Source: Lepus europaeus
Taxonomy: Eukaryota; Chordata; Mammalia; Lagomorpha; Leporidae
DNA: 64,000 nucleotides
Assembly (NCBI RefSeq): GCF_033115175.1
Contig: NC_084845.1
Coordinates: 2,966,642-3,030,641 of the forward strand
Direction of reading: 5' to 3'
Positions 62,899 to 64,000 of this stretch are shown one piece after another (position 1 is the first letter of the stretch; every line of letters starts with the position of its first letter). The translations under genes and the position numbers were made by a program. Under the pieces are notes generated by a model that was not told the DNA's origin, made no database searches, and saw nothing but the letters and a program-made list of their open reading frames with translations.

Positions 62899-63504
62899 AC
62901 ACACGAAGCCAGGCCGGACCGCACACCCAGAGAGCCCCAGCTAAGCAAACAGCTCACTCTTTCCTATCCCCGCAGCCAGGAACTCCCCTTGGAGCCAATG
63001 CCCCTGGAGGAAACGTGCCGCTCACAGGCACAAGAATGTCCTCCTGCATCCCAGCACCATCAGGACTGGTCCCGGGAACACAGGCGCCCGAGGCTGCACG
63101 GTGAGGGCCCTTTGCAAAGCAAGAGCTGAGCCTCGGCTGACTGACAGCCGGGGAGCCTGGGAGGCAGAGCTGGCCTGCAGAAGCCCACACACAGGACACT
63201 GTTTATACGACACGCCATCAGCACGCAAGGTGACGCTCTGCAGCGGTGAGGGACTCGGTACGCGTAGGGAGAGGGGGACGGCGCCCCTGCTCCGGGCCAG
63301 CGCGGGCACCTCCACCACGACCTGTTCACGGCCAGGGTTTCCACTTCTCGCGTTCATGCTCTCATGGGAAAAGGAAGCCGCTTTAGTGTGATAACCTCTT
63401 CCTTCTCTGTCTCTTCTGGCCTGAGGATGGGATGGCAGGGAAGGTGGTTAGGTTGTGGACTGCACAATCTCTGAAGTATAAATTAGCTTTTTAAAAAAAG
63501 ATTT
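62899..63504. other. intergenic, no feature seen
   Basis: Unique DNA; no gene identified. Confidence 0.5.
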
Positions 63505-63797
63505 GGGCCGGCGCCGTGGCTCACTAGGCTAATCCTCTGCCTGTGGTGCCAGCACACGGGTTCTAGTCTTGGTTGGGTGCTGGTTCTGTCCCGGTTGCCC
63601 CTCTTCCAGGCCAGCTCTCTGCTGTGGCCCGGGAGTGCAGTGGAGGATGGCCCAAGTGCTTGGGCCCTGCACCCCATGGGAGACCAGGAGAATCAGTGCG
63701 GTGCGCTGGCCACGGCAGCCATTGGAGGGTGAACCAACGGAAGGAAGACCTTTCTCTCTGTCTTTCTCTCTCACTGTCTAACTCTGCCTGTCAAAAA
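63505..63797 (+). mobile_element. CSINE
   Basis: Forward copy with head GGGCCGGCGCCGTGGCTC and end TCTGCCTGTC plus A tail. A part of the middle (GCTCCTGGCTC region) is missing. Confidence 0.9.
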
Positions 63798-64000
63798 ATA
63801 TATATTTATTTGAAAGACAAAGTTACAGAGAGAGGGAGAAAGAGAGAGAGAGGTCTTCCATACACTGGTCCACTCCCCAAATGGCCGCAACGGCCAGAGC
63901 TGTGCTGATCTGAAGCCAGGAGCCAGGAGCTTCTTCCTGGTCTCCCACGTGGGTGCAGGGGCCCCAGCACTTGGGCCATCTTCTGCTGCTTTCCCAGGCC
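63798..64000 (-). mobile_element. CSINE, cut by the window edge
   Basis: Reverse copy tail to tail with the preceding one, beginning ATATATTTATTTGAAAGAC and still running (GCTTTCCCAGGCC) at the last base. Confidence 0.9.

Noticed and set aside
48413-64000. SBK2 or SBK3 kinase genes, expected next in human
   Set aside because: I see no kinase motifs in any frame. In human they lie further away than this window reaches.
1-64000. Endogenous retrovirus or intact LINE
   Set aside because: No LTR pair, gag/pol-like frame or intact L1 reading frame is visible. Only short, diverged L1 3' ends were found.

Overview
This window is nuclear DNA from a placental mammal, most probably a lagomorph such as rabbit. 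Two things say so. First, about three dozen copies of a tRNA-derived SINE of the lagomorph C-repeat (CSINE) type lie on both strands. Their marks are a C-C-G-G-C-G-C-C head, a GGTTCGAGTCCCGGCTG-like B box, a 'CAGCGGATGGAAGACC' stretch, and a CT-rich then AATAAA-rich tail. Second, the genes are intron-containing C2H2 zinc-finger genes that I recognise as ZNF784, ZNF865, ZNF524, FIZ1 and ZNF579. These five are neighbours on human 19q13.42, and here the block is inverted relative to human.

Layout. 1-12.0 kb is gene-free flank: a G-rich repeat, a 2.2-kb CpG-dense minisatellite (about 29-bp unit), many SINEs, and a 1-kb 59/49-bp minisatellite. 12.5-14.8 kb is ZNF784 (+, two coding exons). 19.55-15.9 kb is the coding exon of ZNF865 (-), tail to tail with ZNF784. 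Its probable non-coding exon 1 and CpG island lie near 29.3-29.6 kb, so the 9.7-kb intron 1 holds four large minisatellites. 31.6-30.4 kb is ZNF524 (-). 33.4-33.7 kb is a shared CpG-island promoter region between ZNF524 (-) and FIZ1 (+, 34.77-38.3 kb). 44.2-47.85 kb is ZNF579 (+). From 48 to 64 kb I find no gene: only SINEs, old L1 fragments, a 110-bp minisatellite and CpG-richer patches.

All five proteins are C2H2 zinc-finger proteins expected to act in the nucleus as DNA-binding regulators. FIZ1 is also known as a partner of FLT3 and of the photoreceptor factor NRL. I see no shared pathway beyond clustering. Poly(A) signals are visible for all five genes, and ETS, YY1, NRF1-like or CCAAT motifs at several promoters.

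The most notable points are: two compensating 1-base frameshifts that break the ZNF865 frame in this assembly; a 48-bp duplication of the ZNF865 stop region; a possible TATA-driven alternative first exon of ZNF784; an unusual density of CpG- or G-rich minisatellites, one with dozens of CRE-like sites and one with about a hundred GC-box-like units; and protein-level features such as a perfect phospho-dependent SUMO motif in ZNF579, an extra Cys cluster in FIZ1 and a degenerate AT-hook in ZNF524. I found no clearly new biological system. The long open frames in the minisatellites look like by-products of repetition.
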